DNA of 64,000 bases from Caecitellus pseudoparvulus (Eukaryota > Bigyra: Bicosoecida), in the NCBI GenBank assembly GCA_965644315.1, contig CBFFRQ010000078.1:186001-250000 (forward strand), in the 5' to 3' direction. Positions within the stretch are counted from its first letter, which is position 1. The number at the start of each line of letters is the position of its first letter. A model generated the notes under the pieces. That model was not told the DNA's origin and made no database searches. It worked only from the letters and a program-made list of their open reading frames with translations. The position numbers and the translations under genes are program-made. Shown one piece after another: positions 29,469 to 38,988 of the stretch.

Positions 29469-31103
29469 CTACAAGTCCTCACCGCCCCCGCCTGCCCCGC
29501 CACTGGCGCCGCCTTGCTCCCCCAGTGCACCTGCCGTGTCCACGACGGGCTGGGCCTTGCCCTGCATGACGTCGGCGATGAAGGCAGCCACATCTCGCGC
29601 CAGCGGCCCTGGCACCTCCCACGCTGCAAAGTGGCCTCCGTACGGGAACCGCGTGAACTGCACCAAGTTGCGTTTGTGCTGAGTGTGCAGCGCTTGGAAA
29701 GGGAAACGCAGCAGGCGCTCCCCAGGCATGTCTGCGATGGCCACGGGGACTGGCGTGCCTGGGCGCTGGTACAGCATGGCCCAGAAGGCGGCGTCTGTGG
29801 CCGTGTCGCGGTAGGTGCTCATGGAGCTGCCCAGCGTGTCCGTCATTGCGTACAGCGTGATGGCGTCCGCGAGGGCCTGCAGGCCCAGGCACGACGCGAC
29901 ATCGCGCGAAGCGCTCGCGCCTAGAGAGGGGCTCTTTCCTTCAGACGCCGTCCAGCTGGTCATGGCCTCCTGGAACAGGCCACACTCGGACCAGGTGTCG
30001 TACTTCTCCAGCAGCCACGCAGCGATGCCCTCGGCGGCCACCTGCACCCGCCCGTCTGCACCCACACGCGTGGAGGGTGCGAGGATGGCGGTGGCTAGAG
30101 TGCCCGGCTGGGTAGCCTGCTGGTGGAAGTACCCGGACGACTGCAGCAGTGCAGCCAGCCAGGTGGGGGACCCCGGCGCCATGCCCACTGCCGCCAGGCG
30201 GGCCGCATCCGGGCCCCGCCCAGGACTGACCCCCGCCTCTGCCAGGCTGCCCAACGTGTCGTGTGCCAAGCCAGGCATGGCCATGTTGGTGTGGAAGCCG
30301 CGCACGTGGCCACCCGCCACCCGCAGCAGGACCTCCCCAACCATGGAGCCCCAGTCCCCGCCCTGCACGAAGTACCCGCCAGCAGCGGAGTCGGCGCCCA
30401 GGCCCAACTGCAGCATGAGGGAGTGCAGCGTGTACGCCATGCCCCGCACGGAGTTTGCGGGCAGGGGCTCTGAGAAGCCATACCCGGGCAGACTGGGCAC
30501 CACCACCTGCAAGTTCACCTCTGCCAGCTCAGGCGCCGCAGTGAGGGCGCCGACGAACCCGCCCTTGACGTCTGCGCCGTCCCCCAGGAACTCCAGGAAG
30601 GAGCCAGGCCAGCCATGCACTGCAAGCACGGCCACGGTGGGGCAGGAGCCATCCAGGGAGCAGATGCCAGCGGCTGGCCTGGAGATGTGCAGGAAGTGCA
30701 GGCGGCGGCGCGAGGGCCCCACAGCGGCTTGGAAGTGGGGCAGGGGCGCCAGGCGGCGCAGAAGGTCGCCGGATGCCCCGCCCTCCTGCTGTGTCTTTGC
30801 CGCGATGGCGCCCAGCACCTCGCTGAGCAGGGTGTGGTTCAGGCTGGAGAAAGGCAGCGCGGCCGCCGACGTGGGGGGCACGAGTGGGGACTGTGGGAGA
30901 CCCCCTGACAGCACCACCTCGTGCACACGCACTTGGTCCATGTCCATGGGCTGCACACCCGTCACGTTCCACGTGCCAGCCAGCACTTCAGGCACTGGCA
31001 CCCGCGCATCAAAGCGCTGGCTGACCCAGCCGATGCTGAAGGCTGCGACAAATGCGACAGCAGTGACGCAGCATCCCACCAGCCCTGGCATGGTGCAAGG
31101 CAA
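29469..31103 (-). CDS. microsomal-type epoxide hydrolase
   Basis: Alpha/beta-hydrolase that opens epoxides to diols; 544 residues, single exon. A membrane-anchor helix opens the protein (VGCCVTAVAFVAAFSIGW). The N-terminal EPHX1-type lid region follows, and the oxyanion-hole motif is HGWPGSF (about residue 163). The nucleophile elbow reads GGDWGSMV (Asp at about residue 250) and the catalytic histidine is in YGGHFAAWEVP (about residue 489). SGYFHQQATQPGTLA is typical of the lid and tyrosine region of this subfamily. Length is near the roughly 450 residues of EPHX1 plus inserts (ASEGKSPSLGASASR) and a Gly-rich tail. Divergently arranged with the glycosyltransferase, sharing a 287-bp promoter that carries the GCGGAAATTG motif. 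Physiological substrate unknown. Confidence 0.85.
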   Translation of the reverse strand: MPCTMPGLVGCCVTAVAFVAAFSIGWVSQRFDARVPVPEVLAGTWNVTGVQPMDMDQVRVHEVVLSGGLPQSPLVPPTSAAALPFSSLNHTLLSEVLGAIAAKTQQEGGASGDLLRRLAPLPHFQAAVGPSRRRLHFLHISRPAAGICSLDGSCPTVAVLAVHGWPGSFLEFLGDGADVKGGFVGALTAAPELAEVNLQVVVPSLPGYGFSEPLPANSVRGMAYTLHSLMLQLGLGADSAAGGYFVQGGDWGSMVGEVLLRVAGGHVRGFHTNMAMPGLAHDTLGSLAEAGVSPGRGPDAARLAAVGMAPGSPTWLAALLQSSGYFHQQATQPGTLATAILAPSTRVGADGRVQVAAEGIAAWLLEKYDTWSECGLFQEAMTSWTASEGKSPSLGASASRDVASCLGLQALADAITLYAMTDTLGSSMSTYRDTATDAAFWAMLYQRPGTPVPVAIADMPGERLLRFPFQALHTQHKRNLVQFTRFPYGGHFAAWEVPGPLARDVAAFIADVMQGKAQPVVDTAGALGEQGGASGGAGGGGEDL

Positions 31104-31183
31104 TCTGCGTGAGGCCCGTGACTCGGGGATGGCCCGCCTCCCTTTCTTCCCACCGGCGCAGGCAGCCCTCGAAGGGTGGCAGA

Positions 31184-31193
31184 GCGGAAATTG
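31184..31193 (+). promoter_or_regulatory. candidate promoter motif (GCGGAAATTG)
   Basis: Exact copy of the decamer in the divergent promoter between the epoxide hydrolase and glycosyltransferase genes, 80 bp from the former start codon. Confidence 0.35.
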
Positions 31194-31390
31194 CCGCGTG
31201 TGCTACACCTCGCCGCTCAGCTACACGGCACACAGACGCGGCACAGTCAAATTCAAATCCCGCACTGTAGCATGCCTTGTCGGGTGTTTTGCCTCTGGCA
31301 CGAACACCCCCTCCCCTGCTCACCATGGACTGAGCGCCCCTTCCCAGCGTTTGCCGACGGCAACTCCGCCGCAGCACACCAACCACCAGC

Positions 31391-33349
31391 ATGGCCGCTC
31401 AGAAGCGCCTGCTGTACATGGCCACGGTGTGGCCCGAGGCCTCCAGCTCGGCAGCAGGCGTGCGATCCATGGGCATGCTGGAGAGCCTGCTGCAACAGGG
31501 ATGGCAAGTCACCGTCTCTTCCGCCTGCAAGCCCAACGCCTTCATGCAGCAGCTGCAGGTGAGGCGCCCCAGCAGAGCACCGCACAGCCACACCAGGGCA
31601 CTCCCATGCACCTGTTCGTACAGATTGCAACTGGCATTCACGCCGTGCACACGCCGCTGAACGACAGCTGCGCCGCAGAGGCGCTGCTTTCCGGACAGCT
31701 GTCAGCAGAGGCTGGTGTGGCGGGGGAAGAGGCTGGCCCGCCGGACGTCGTGCTGTTCGACCGCTTCTACGAAGAGGAGCGCTTCGGGCACTTCGTGCAG
31801 CAGCACGTGCCACAAGCAGCCACCATTCTGGACACCCAGGACTTGCACAGCGTGCGCCTGAGCCGCCAAGCCTATGTGGAGAGCTGCCACCCGTGGCAAG
31901 CCAGCATCGAGCAGGCGGTGGCGGCCGTGCCAGCCCTGGACGACGCCACCTTCTGCCGGGAGATGGCTGCCATGAACCGGTGTGACATGACGCTGTGAGT
32001 GTTGCTGGCTGCGGGGCGTGCCTGCTGCCAATGAGGATTACATTTCCTTGACGGTCCCTGGCCAAGCCAGGGGCCACGCTGATGAGTGGGCTGTGCTTAA
32101 CCACACAGACCACACTTATGTGAACCACCTGAGGCAGGATTGCCTGGGGATGCCTCCGCAGCGCTGCGCTGCCTGCGCCGATTCACCCACCCCTCCTCCA
32201 CCCCACCACAGGGTGTGCTCGGACTGGGAGAAGCACTTCCTCACTGACGTGGTGGGCATGCCCCGCCACAAGGTGGCCCTCGCCTCCTTCTACTACGCCA
32301 ACATGGAGCAGGAGCACGCGGCGGTGCCCGACGCCGCAGCCTTCGCCGCTCGCCACGGCTTCGTGTTCATCGGGAACTACCAGCACCCCCCCAACGCCGA
32401 CGCGGCGCAGTGGCTGGCTCGCCTGTGGCCCTCCCTGCGTGCTCGGCTCCCTGACGCAACCCTGAACCTGTACGGCGCCAAGCCCGGTGCAGTGGAGCGG
32501 GACCTGCACAACCCCTCCAAGGGCGTTTTCATGCACGGCCATGTGGCGGACATCGGTGACCCACTGCGCAGCCACCGCGTAATGCTGGCGCCGCTGCGCT
32601 TCGGTGCTGGCGTCAAGGGCAAGGTCCTGGACGCCTGGGCCCACGGCCTGCCCGTCGTCACCACCTCCATCGGCGCGGAGGGCATCCTGCCCCTGGACAT
32701 GCTGCACCCGCCTGCCGCCACACTCAGCGACAGTGACTCGGAGGAGGACACTCCCGGGCGGCAGCCGGTGCAGGCGGGGGACGCGGTGCTGGACACGCCC
32801 CTGTTCCAGGGCCTCGCCGGACAAGAGGAGGAGACCCACACCACTGCTGCGCTGGCGTCTGACGACGAGTACGCAGCGGTGCGTGGCGTGCCGCGGCCGT
32901 ACCCCTCTGGCCTGCGCACTGTGTCGGCGGCGGGGTGGCGGGTGGGGGCGCCCCTGTCCACCCCCGGCCTCTCTGGGCTGCTCGCATCGGCCATGGGCTC
33001 CAGCAGTGCTGTGGAGGAGGCCAAGGAGCCCCCTGCGCACCTGGACATGTTCGAGCGGGCGCTGCTGTGTGAGGATGACAGTGCAGTGGTGGAAGCGGCT
33101 GTGGCCATGTACAGCGACGCGGAGGTGTGGGCCAACGCCGCGGCACAAGGCGCCGCCTGCCTGCACGGGCGCTTTGCCCAGTCAGCGAATGGGCCTGCCT
33201 TTGGCTCCGTCGTGGCCGGGCTGCTGGCGTCCCTGCCCCGCCGCCGAGCGGGGGACTTGGCACGCTCCTTGGCGTGGCATTCCCAAGCCTCCTACACTCG
33301 CTACTTCAGTCGATACCTCGAGGCAAAAGCCAAAAACGAAGGTCGATAG
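31391..33349 (+). CDS. GT4-type glycosyltransferase
   Basis: About 558 residues from exons 31391-31558, 31624-31994 and 32212-33349; the phases agree. The N-terminal Rossmann half starts LLYMATVWPEASSSAAGVRS. It includes PDVVLFDRFYEEERFGHFV, TILDTQDLHSVRLSR and VCSDWEKHFLTDV. The donor-binding half carries FVFIGNYQHPPNADAAQWLA, LNLYGAKPG and the diagnostic APLRFGAGVKGKVLDAWAHG followed by LPVVTTSIGAEGI, which matches the GT4/Glycos_transf_1 nucleotide-sugar site. An acidic, disordered insert of about 120 residues (SDSDSEEDTPG onwards) interrupts the C-terminal half before ALLCEDDSAVVEAAVAMYSD, which resembles the usual final helices. Sugar and acceptor cannot be told. Intron 2 is 217 nt, about three times the local norm. 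Confidence 0.82.
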
Positions 33350-33450
33350 CTGTGGTTTTCATCTTTTAATGCATTCCTGTGCTGTGTAGAGGTGCTCACG
33401 GCGCTGGGCGGCAGCAGCTTGGGTGGGCGTTTCAGGCGCGTAACGCCAAC

Positions 33451-35695
33451 ATGGCGGGCGCTCCCGCTCCAGTGCTCTCGGCAGATCCTCGGCCCCCCAC
33501 CTCCGACCTCCATGCCTTTGTCTGTGTCATTGAAGGCATTGTGGAGTTCTTGAGACACAGCTGCGTCGCACTGGACGCAGAGGCCTTGTCCGAGGTGAGC
33601 TGGCCCACGCAGCGCCTGCACCTCCTCTCCTCTCACTCGCTCCGGCACACCTACACGCCCTGTGCCCCCCCCCGCGCAGGTATCCCTCCGAGCAGGTGTG
33701 CAGTCCCGACAAAGTGGCATGTCCCACACAGCCGCCGGCTTCGCTGGTGTCCTGAAGCGCGTGCCGCGGTACCACGCCTTGCTGAAGCTTTCGGCTGACG
33801 CGGCGGTGAAGGGCTCCTCCAAACGCACTGACGGCTGCACGACCCTGGCGTCGCTGTTTGCAAAGGAACTGCACTACACCAGCACGTACCACCAGGGGCA
33901 CTTCCGTGCCGCTGTGCTCACGGGGCCGCCCGTGTGGCACCATTGCCACACGTCAGCCACCGCCCCTGTCGCATTGGTGCTCTTTCCCCCCGACCACGCC
34001 GACACAGGGACGACACATGTGTACCTCCCCACTGGCCTTGGCGCGCCAGCATCATGCGCAGTGCCACAGGCCCCCACCACGTCTGCCTGGGCGACCTGCG
34101 CTGGTCTGCGTGCCACACAGCAGGTGCTGCGAGGAGCGCTCTGTGCCGCGGCACAGGCACGCCCAGCAGGCGGCGATGGGCCAGGAGCTGCCTTGGCGAC
34201 TCTGGACGGTGCAGGTGGAGATGCAGCGTTGGTACAGGCCTCTGCCTTCTCCGTGTGCATCCTTCGGCGGCGCAAGGGCAAGAGCGGCGGGGGCACCGTG
34301 GCCTCCTCCGCCAGCGCGCTCAGCGCCGCGCCGTCGCTGCTGGGACCGCCTGCGCCGCCCCAGGCGCCCATTGGCCCTGTGCAGCCGCCATGGGAACCAG
34401 CTGTGTCGCCCAGGCCGGAGCAGGTCAGTGCTGAGGCCGGCAGTGGGGTGCAGGCTTCCCCGCCCCGGCCCCTCACGGAGCCCCCCCCCGCTGCCACACA
34501 GTCCGACAGCCCAGTGCAGGCGCAGCCTCGACGAGTGCGGGTGCGGCGTGGAGGGGCGCGCGAGGGGGCCCGTGCCGAAGGGCCACGAGGCACCGCCCCT
34601 GCCGGCGAATTCCACCTGGGAGACACGGTGGCCTTCGACCCCGACGCGATTCCCTGGGCGACCGAGGCGCAGGGTGAGGCAGACATGCCCTCCCCAGTGC
34701 GAGGGGCGGTGCAAGCGGCGACTGCCGCGGCCAACCTCGTGGGCACCCTGCAGTTGGCAGGGGGGGGAGGTGTGTCCCCCCCCAGCATCCCCACCTCGCC
34801 GCCTCCCCCCGAGCACGAGACGCTGGCCCAGGCTCTGGCACGGCGCCGAGCTGCCAGGCGACGTAGTGGGGGGGGGGGTGGGCCCACACCTGGGGCCCCC
34901 TCGCCGTGGTCCCGGGCAGAGGCCACTGGGGAGCTATTGCCAGGCACGCCACAGGCAGAGACACTGGAGGAGCCTGACGCGGGGCGGGGCAGTGGACACC
35001 GCGTGCAGTTCAACCCACCCGAGTCCCCGCCACAGACAGAGCTGGAGCACCGCAAGCTGCGCACGTACGAGAGCCTGCGGCGGCGCAAGGAGGCAGAGGC
35101 AGCAGCACGCAAGGAAGCCTGGGCGGCAGCCAGGGCAGGTGAGGACTTGGACCTAGACGGGGGCCGGGGGGGTGGCAGCGCGCCGGTGGCGTGGTCTGTC
35201 TCGGCCCCTGACCCGCAGACGGCGCAGGCACGCGACGCCGCCAGCCCGCCGCCTGACACGACGGCAGGGGGCAGTGTGAAGGCGCGAGGGCGCGCCGGGG
35301 CCAGCAACGCCGCTCGGGTGCGCAATGCGCTCAAGGCCGTGTGTCTCGCCGGCGTGCACAAGCAGCCAGCCCTGCTGGACGCACTGGCTGCCATGCAGTC
35401 CGTGGAGCGGGGCCCGGAGGGGCGCAACTTCAACTTCGTCGTGTTGTTCCGGTCCCCCTCCAGCCGGCTGTACAAGGGCCTCTTCGCGTACGACTTGAGC
35501 CGGGACGAGCTGGTGAAGGTGCACGGGGGGGGGCCAAAGCGCTTGGGCCCGGGGGCAGGCCGCGACGCGCGCATGCGGGGCACGTTCAAGTACAGCACGG
35601 GGCGGCGGGAGTTCGAGGAGCTGCCCACGAACAATCTCAGCGTCATGACTGATGGCATCGCCCTGGCCCTGGCCAGCGCCACCAAGCAAGGCTAA
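33451..35695 (+). CDS. CKK-domain microtubule minus-end protein (CAMSAP-like)
   Basis: About 719 residues from exons 33451-33594 and 33680-35695 (GTGAGC donor, CGCGCAG acceptor, phase 0). The C-terminal about 120 residues form a CKK domain. It contains NFVVLFRSPSSRLYKGLFAY, then DLSRDELVKVHGGGPKRLG, FKYSTGRREFEELPTNNLSV and DGIALALA. These align with the animal CAMSAP signature of a GL(F/Y)xY strand, a G-x-GPK turn and YSxGRxxF. CKK binds the corner of microtubule protofilaments and recognises minus ends. The N-terminal region (LHAFVCVIEGIVEFLRHSCV) is helical and could be a diverged CH-like domain. The middle is Pro/Gly/Ala-rich and disordered, with a basic coiled-coil-like patch (RKLRTYESLRRRKEAEAAAR) before CKK, as in CAMSAPs. 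The start is less certain than the C-terminus. Confidence 0.82.
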
Positions 35696-35820
35696 GGGGA
35701 GGGCGCGTGCAATGCAAGTGTTGGAAGCGCTCAGTGCATTGGGAGTTGCCCTGCCGCTTCCCCATCCGCCTCCGACATCAACAGCATCCTCCATGAACAC
35801 CTGTGCAAGCTACCACACGC

Positions 35821-36306
35821 TTACTTCTTGGCGCGGGCCTTGGCCTCGGCGATGGCGGCCTTGGAGCCCTTGCCACCCTTGCGGAAGACGCGGGGGCCGG
35901 ACTTGACCTTCTTGGCCACCTCGGAGGCAGACATGCCGACGTAGGAGCGAGCGGCCTTCTTTGTGCGGCGAGAGCGCTTCTTGCTGGAAGTCGCGCTGGA
36001 GCCCTTCTTGTTCAGGCGGCGCCAGGCGAAGGTCCAGTGCAGCTTGGCGGCCTTCTTGCGCAGGTCGTACATGGCCTTGGCCTTGGAGGTGGAGAAGATC
36101 ACCAGCTGGCCATCACGGCGGGCCAGGCGGATGCCGTGGCCGGGGTAGATGCGCTGCTCCGTGAAGGAGCACACGTCTGTCTTGATCACCCTGTGAGCGG
36201 GGGAGGGCGGTCGGGTGTGGGGAGCTCTGCACCAGCGGCACTGTTGCGGGCTGCCGCTGCCCAGGCGCCACTCGCGGATGCCAAGACAAGCTGCACAACA
36301 ACACAT
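35821..36306 (-). CDS. RPL24: 60S ribosomal protein eL24
   Basis: Main exon 36190-35821 encodes [38 protein letters not shown] and [13 protein letters not shown], then a Lys/Arg-rich tail ending EAKARAKK. Eukaryotic eL24 begins M-V-L-K-T, so only the initiator is missing. The exon starts with a single G after CTCACAG, so an upstream exon must end in AT, splitting the start codon. The best candidate is AT at 36306-36305 followed by GTGTTG (114-nt intron), but that donor is weak. The product is about 123 residues, shorter than the roughly 155 usual, with a reduced C-terminus. The zinc-ribbon cysteine pair is reduced to one Cys. Confidence 0.85.
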   Translation of the reverse strand: MCCCAACLGIREWRLGSGSPQQCRWCRAPHTRPPSPAHRVIKTDVCSFTEQRIYPGHGIRLARRDGQLVIFSTSKAKAMYDLRKKAAKLHWTFAWRRLNKKGSSATSSKKRSRRTKKAARSYVGMSASEVAKKVKSGPRVFRKGGKGSKAAIAEAKARAKK

Positions 36307-37028
36307 GAGCAAGGACACCCTTCCCCCTGGCAGCATGGCTGGTGCAACTGCTGCACAGCCCGCAGGGGGGCTGGAAAGGACTGATCTGGAGGGCGCTCCC
36401 AAATTCCGCACCACCCCCGGCACCAAACCCCTGCCAACCCCTGGCTGCGACTCGTCCCAGCCAGGGGGCACCACGCAGCTCGACATCGACAACAGGCCAG
36501 AACAGCCTGACGATTCACACGGAGCTACACCGCCAGCACCGTGTGCAGCCGAGCTGCGCCCAAACGATCCCATCCAACATCAAAAGCCTGGCACACCGCA
36601 CTTACATTGTGACGAGAGACGGGAACCTGACACCTCAACAAAGGCTGCGAGCACAGTGGTGCTTCGTCAGCTTCTCAAACAGATGGATACAGGGCGGGAA
36701 AGTATGCTGCGGGGGCGAAAAGAGCCGCCGCAGCTGGCTTGGCACTCGATGATCAAGTGCGCGAATGATGCAATGATACGTTTTTCGCTCCCCCTTCCTG
36801 CTGCATGCGCCCCCCACCCCTTCAACAACAGCCCAGCAACATCCGGGTTCTACCAAACACTAAATTCACACAGCACCCGCAGTGCATGCGCAAGCAACCC
36901 TCGCTGCGTCCCTTCACCACCTTCCAGTGCCTTTGCAGGCTGGCGTGGTGCGGAAATTGGTTCCTGCCCACTGAACACAGGGAGACAGCCGCGTACGCTC
37001 AGCAGCAGGCGCACCGGAAGCAGATACG
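36307..37028. promoter_or_regulatory. divergent promoter region of RPL24 and RLP24
   Basis: About 720 bp between two L24e-family genes. An exact GCGGAAATTG motif sits at 36950-36959, about 70 bp before the RLP24 ATG. A long plus-strand frame crosses the region but is in frame only with RLP24 exon 2, not exon 1, so it is not coding. Nothing else recognised. Confidence 0.5.
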
Positions 37029-37696
37029 ATGAGGATCGAAAAGTGTTTCTTCTGCTCATCTCCGTGCTACCCTGGGCATGGCGTGCGCTTTGTGCGCAAC
37101 GACGCAAAGGTGAGCCGGCCACTGGCACAGAGCGAGAGGATGTGTCTGGTGTTGGTCTGCGTCGAAACGCAGCCTGGCCCGCCCCTGAGCACTCCCCCCT
37201 GCGCTCCCGTACGCAGACCTTCCGGTTTTGCCGGGCAAAGTGCCACAAGGCCTTTTTGAAGAAGCGCAACCCCCGCAAGGTCAAGTGGACGAAGGCGTTC
37301 CGCAAGACTGCCGGGAAGGAAATGGCGGTGGACTCCACCTTCGAGTTCGAGAAGCGCCGCAACAAGCCCGTGCGGTACGACAGGAACTTGGTGGCCACCA
37401 CCCTGCGCGTCATGAAGCGCGTGGAGGACATCAAGACCACCCGAGCAGCCCGCTTCCATGAGCGGCGCATGGAAGCTGCCCGCGCCCTGCGGCAGAAACA
37501 GGATGTCTCCGAGCTGCGCAAGGGCGAGAGGCTCCTGGCGCCGGCTGAGAAGCAGCTCGTGGAGGCTGCAGTGGAGGCGCGGGTGCGGGAGGGTGCCAAG
37601 GCACGCCTGGCTGAAGGCACAGCGGCCGCCGCAGCGGCAGCGCCCTCAGCTGGCATGGGGCTGGACGAGGACAGTGAGGGGGACATCGCCTTGTGA
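37029..37696 (+). CDS. RLP24: ribosome biogenesis protein RLP24
   Basis: Placeholder for eL24 on pre-60S particles, exchanged for eL24 in the cytoplasm after the AAA ATPase Drg1/AFG2 removes it. Exons 37029-37109 and 37217-37696, about 186 residues. The zinc ribbon is complete: [20 protein letters not shown] carries the first CxxC, and [12 protein letters not shown] the second Cys pair. The family core follows with [33 protein letters not shown] and [20 protein letters not shown]. The acidic C-terminal tail ([12 protein letters not shown]) is the region that in yeast recruits Drg1. It lies head to head with its paralog eL24. Confidence 0.93.
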
Positions 37697-37783
37697 GCGC
37701 GGATAGCTCGAGGCACGGGATGACACTGCATTTCGAGGGGGGCGGGCGGCCAGAGAGGCTCCCGTTGGCCAGGGTGTGACGCG

Positions 37784-38737
37784 TCACTGCCCGCTGCCGC
37801 CCAGCTGCGACGACTGCAGCCTGGCCGTGAGGGTGTGGATGCGGTTATCTTTCAGTCGCAGCAGCTGCTCCAGCTTGGCCACTTTCAGCTCCAGGAACTG
37901 TTTGAGGGGGGGGGGGGGGTGCTGGTCACCTTGCACGCACACGCAGCTGGCCCCGCAGTGCAATGCACCGCTCGCGCACACTCACCTCGATGGTCTCGCT
38001 GAGCTCTTGGATGCTGGCGTCCTTGTCTGCGACGGCTGAGGCCAGGTTGGCCTGCTGGGAAGCTGCGAGGGCGGCGGAGGCTTGCCCGCTGGCGCCGAAT
38101 CCCGCCGCCCCGTCGATGTGCAGGGCGCCCTGGGAGCCAGCAGAATAGGGTGCGATGCTGCCACCCGTGCTGCTGCCAGCTGTGCTGCGGCCGCCCATGT
38201 CTGACTCGCCTGCTGCCGCTGACAGACTCTTCTTGGCCTTGCGCTGGCGGTACTGCGCCATCTTGCTCTGCAGGCGCATGAGCAGCATTTCCACGACACC
38301 GGGGACGCAGTTCACAGTGTCCTCCATCTCCTCCTTGCTGATGCTGAACTTGAGGCGCTTGAGCACCTTGGCTGCGGCGGGGCAGGCAGCGTGGCGGGTG
38401 AAGCCACACAGGGCACGCGTGCCGGCGGTGAGCTGCGCACCATTGAGGGTGGACCAGTTGTACAGCTTCTGCCGGATGCTACTGGCGCTGGAGTAGTTGT
38501 GCAACTCCACCATGCGAGGGAAGTAGTGGTTGATCACCTCCGCAAACAACACTGCGCAGCACGGGGGGCTCGTTGGCGTGGTTGCTGGGACACCGGCGGC
38601 GGGCTCCCTCATCACCCCGCACCTCCATCTGAAAAGTCACGCGTGATGTTGCGCTTGGGGCGGGAGAGGGGGATCTGGTCCACCCATGTGTAGATTTTCT
38701 GCAGGGACTCGTCGTCCAGGGGGCCACTGCCTGCCAT
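37784..38737 (-). CDS. SPEF1: SPEF1/CLAMP calponin-homology microtubule protein
   Basis: Ciliary central-apparatus and microtubule-bundling protein. Exons 38737-38623, 38551-38441, 38371-37986 and 37897-37784 give about 241 residues, close to human SPEF1 (236). The CH domain carries the family hallmark LQKIYTWVDQIPLSRPKRNI followed by TRDFSDGVLFAEVINHYFPR, MVELHNYSSASSIRQKLYNW and STLNAKVLKRLKFSISKEEM, all restored by the proposed splices. The centre is Ser/Gly/Ala-rich. The C-terminus is a coiled coil (FLELKVAKLEQLLRLKDNRI) ending HTLTARLQSS. Intron 3 contains a C-run of 14 bases before its acceptor. Presence implies a motile cilium or flagellum. Divergent from the HIBADH-like gene. Confidence 0.92.
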
Positions 38738-38988
38738 GATCGGGGCACCCTTCGAGGCCTGTTGCAGCTGCGGAAGTTGCCTGACGCGACACTGCCAGCG
38801 ACACGCAGACACGTCACGTGACAGTGGAGGTGAGTGCAATGCAATTCCCCTGCACTTGCAATCTTCTGTTAGTCCATTTCCATCGCCTGTAAATTGTGCA
38901 CCCCCTCTCCCAGTGCTCTCCCAGACTGCGCGCGCCTGGCGCTGGCCGTCGCCTCAACTTCCGCAGCCGTGCTCAGCTAGATAGCAGC

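Noticed and set aside
31245-31275. tRNA T-loop-like TTCAAATCCC
   Set aside because: No flanking T-stem pairing, no acceptor or anticodon arms; a chance match.
29815-31998. 727-residue plus-strand frame
   Set aside because: Antisense to the epoxide hydrolase over most of its length; its end merely shares frame with the glycosyltransferase exon 2.
33874-35685. 603-residue minus-strand frame
   Set aside because: Antisense shadow of the CKK-domain gene.
36215-37216. Long N-terminal extension of RLP24 in a 493-residue frame
   Set aside because: It is in frame only with RLP24 exon 2. The conserved L24e start ([18 protein letters not shown]) lies in a different frame at 37029 and joins through a GT-AG intron.
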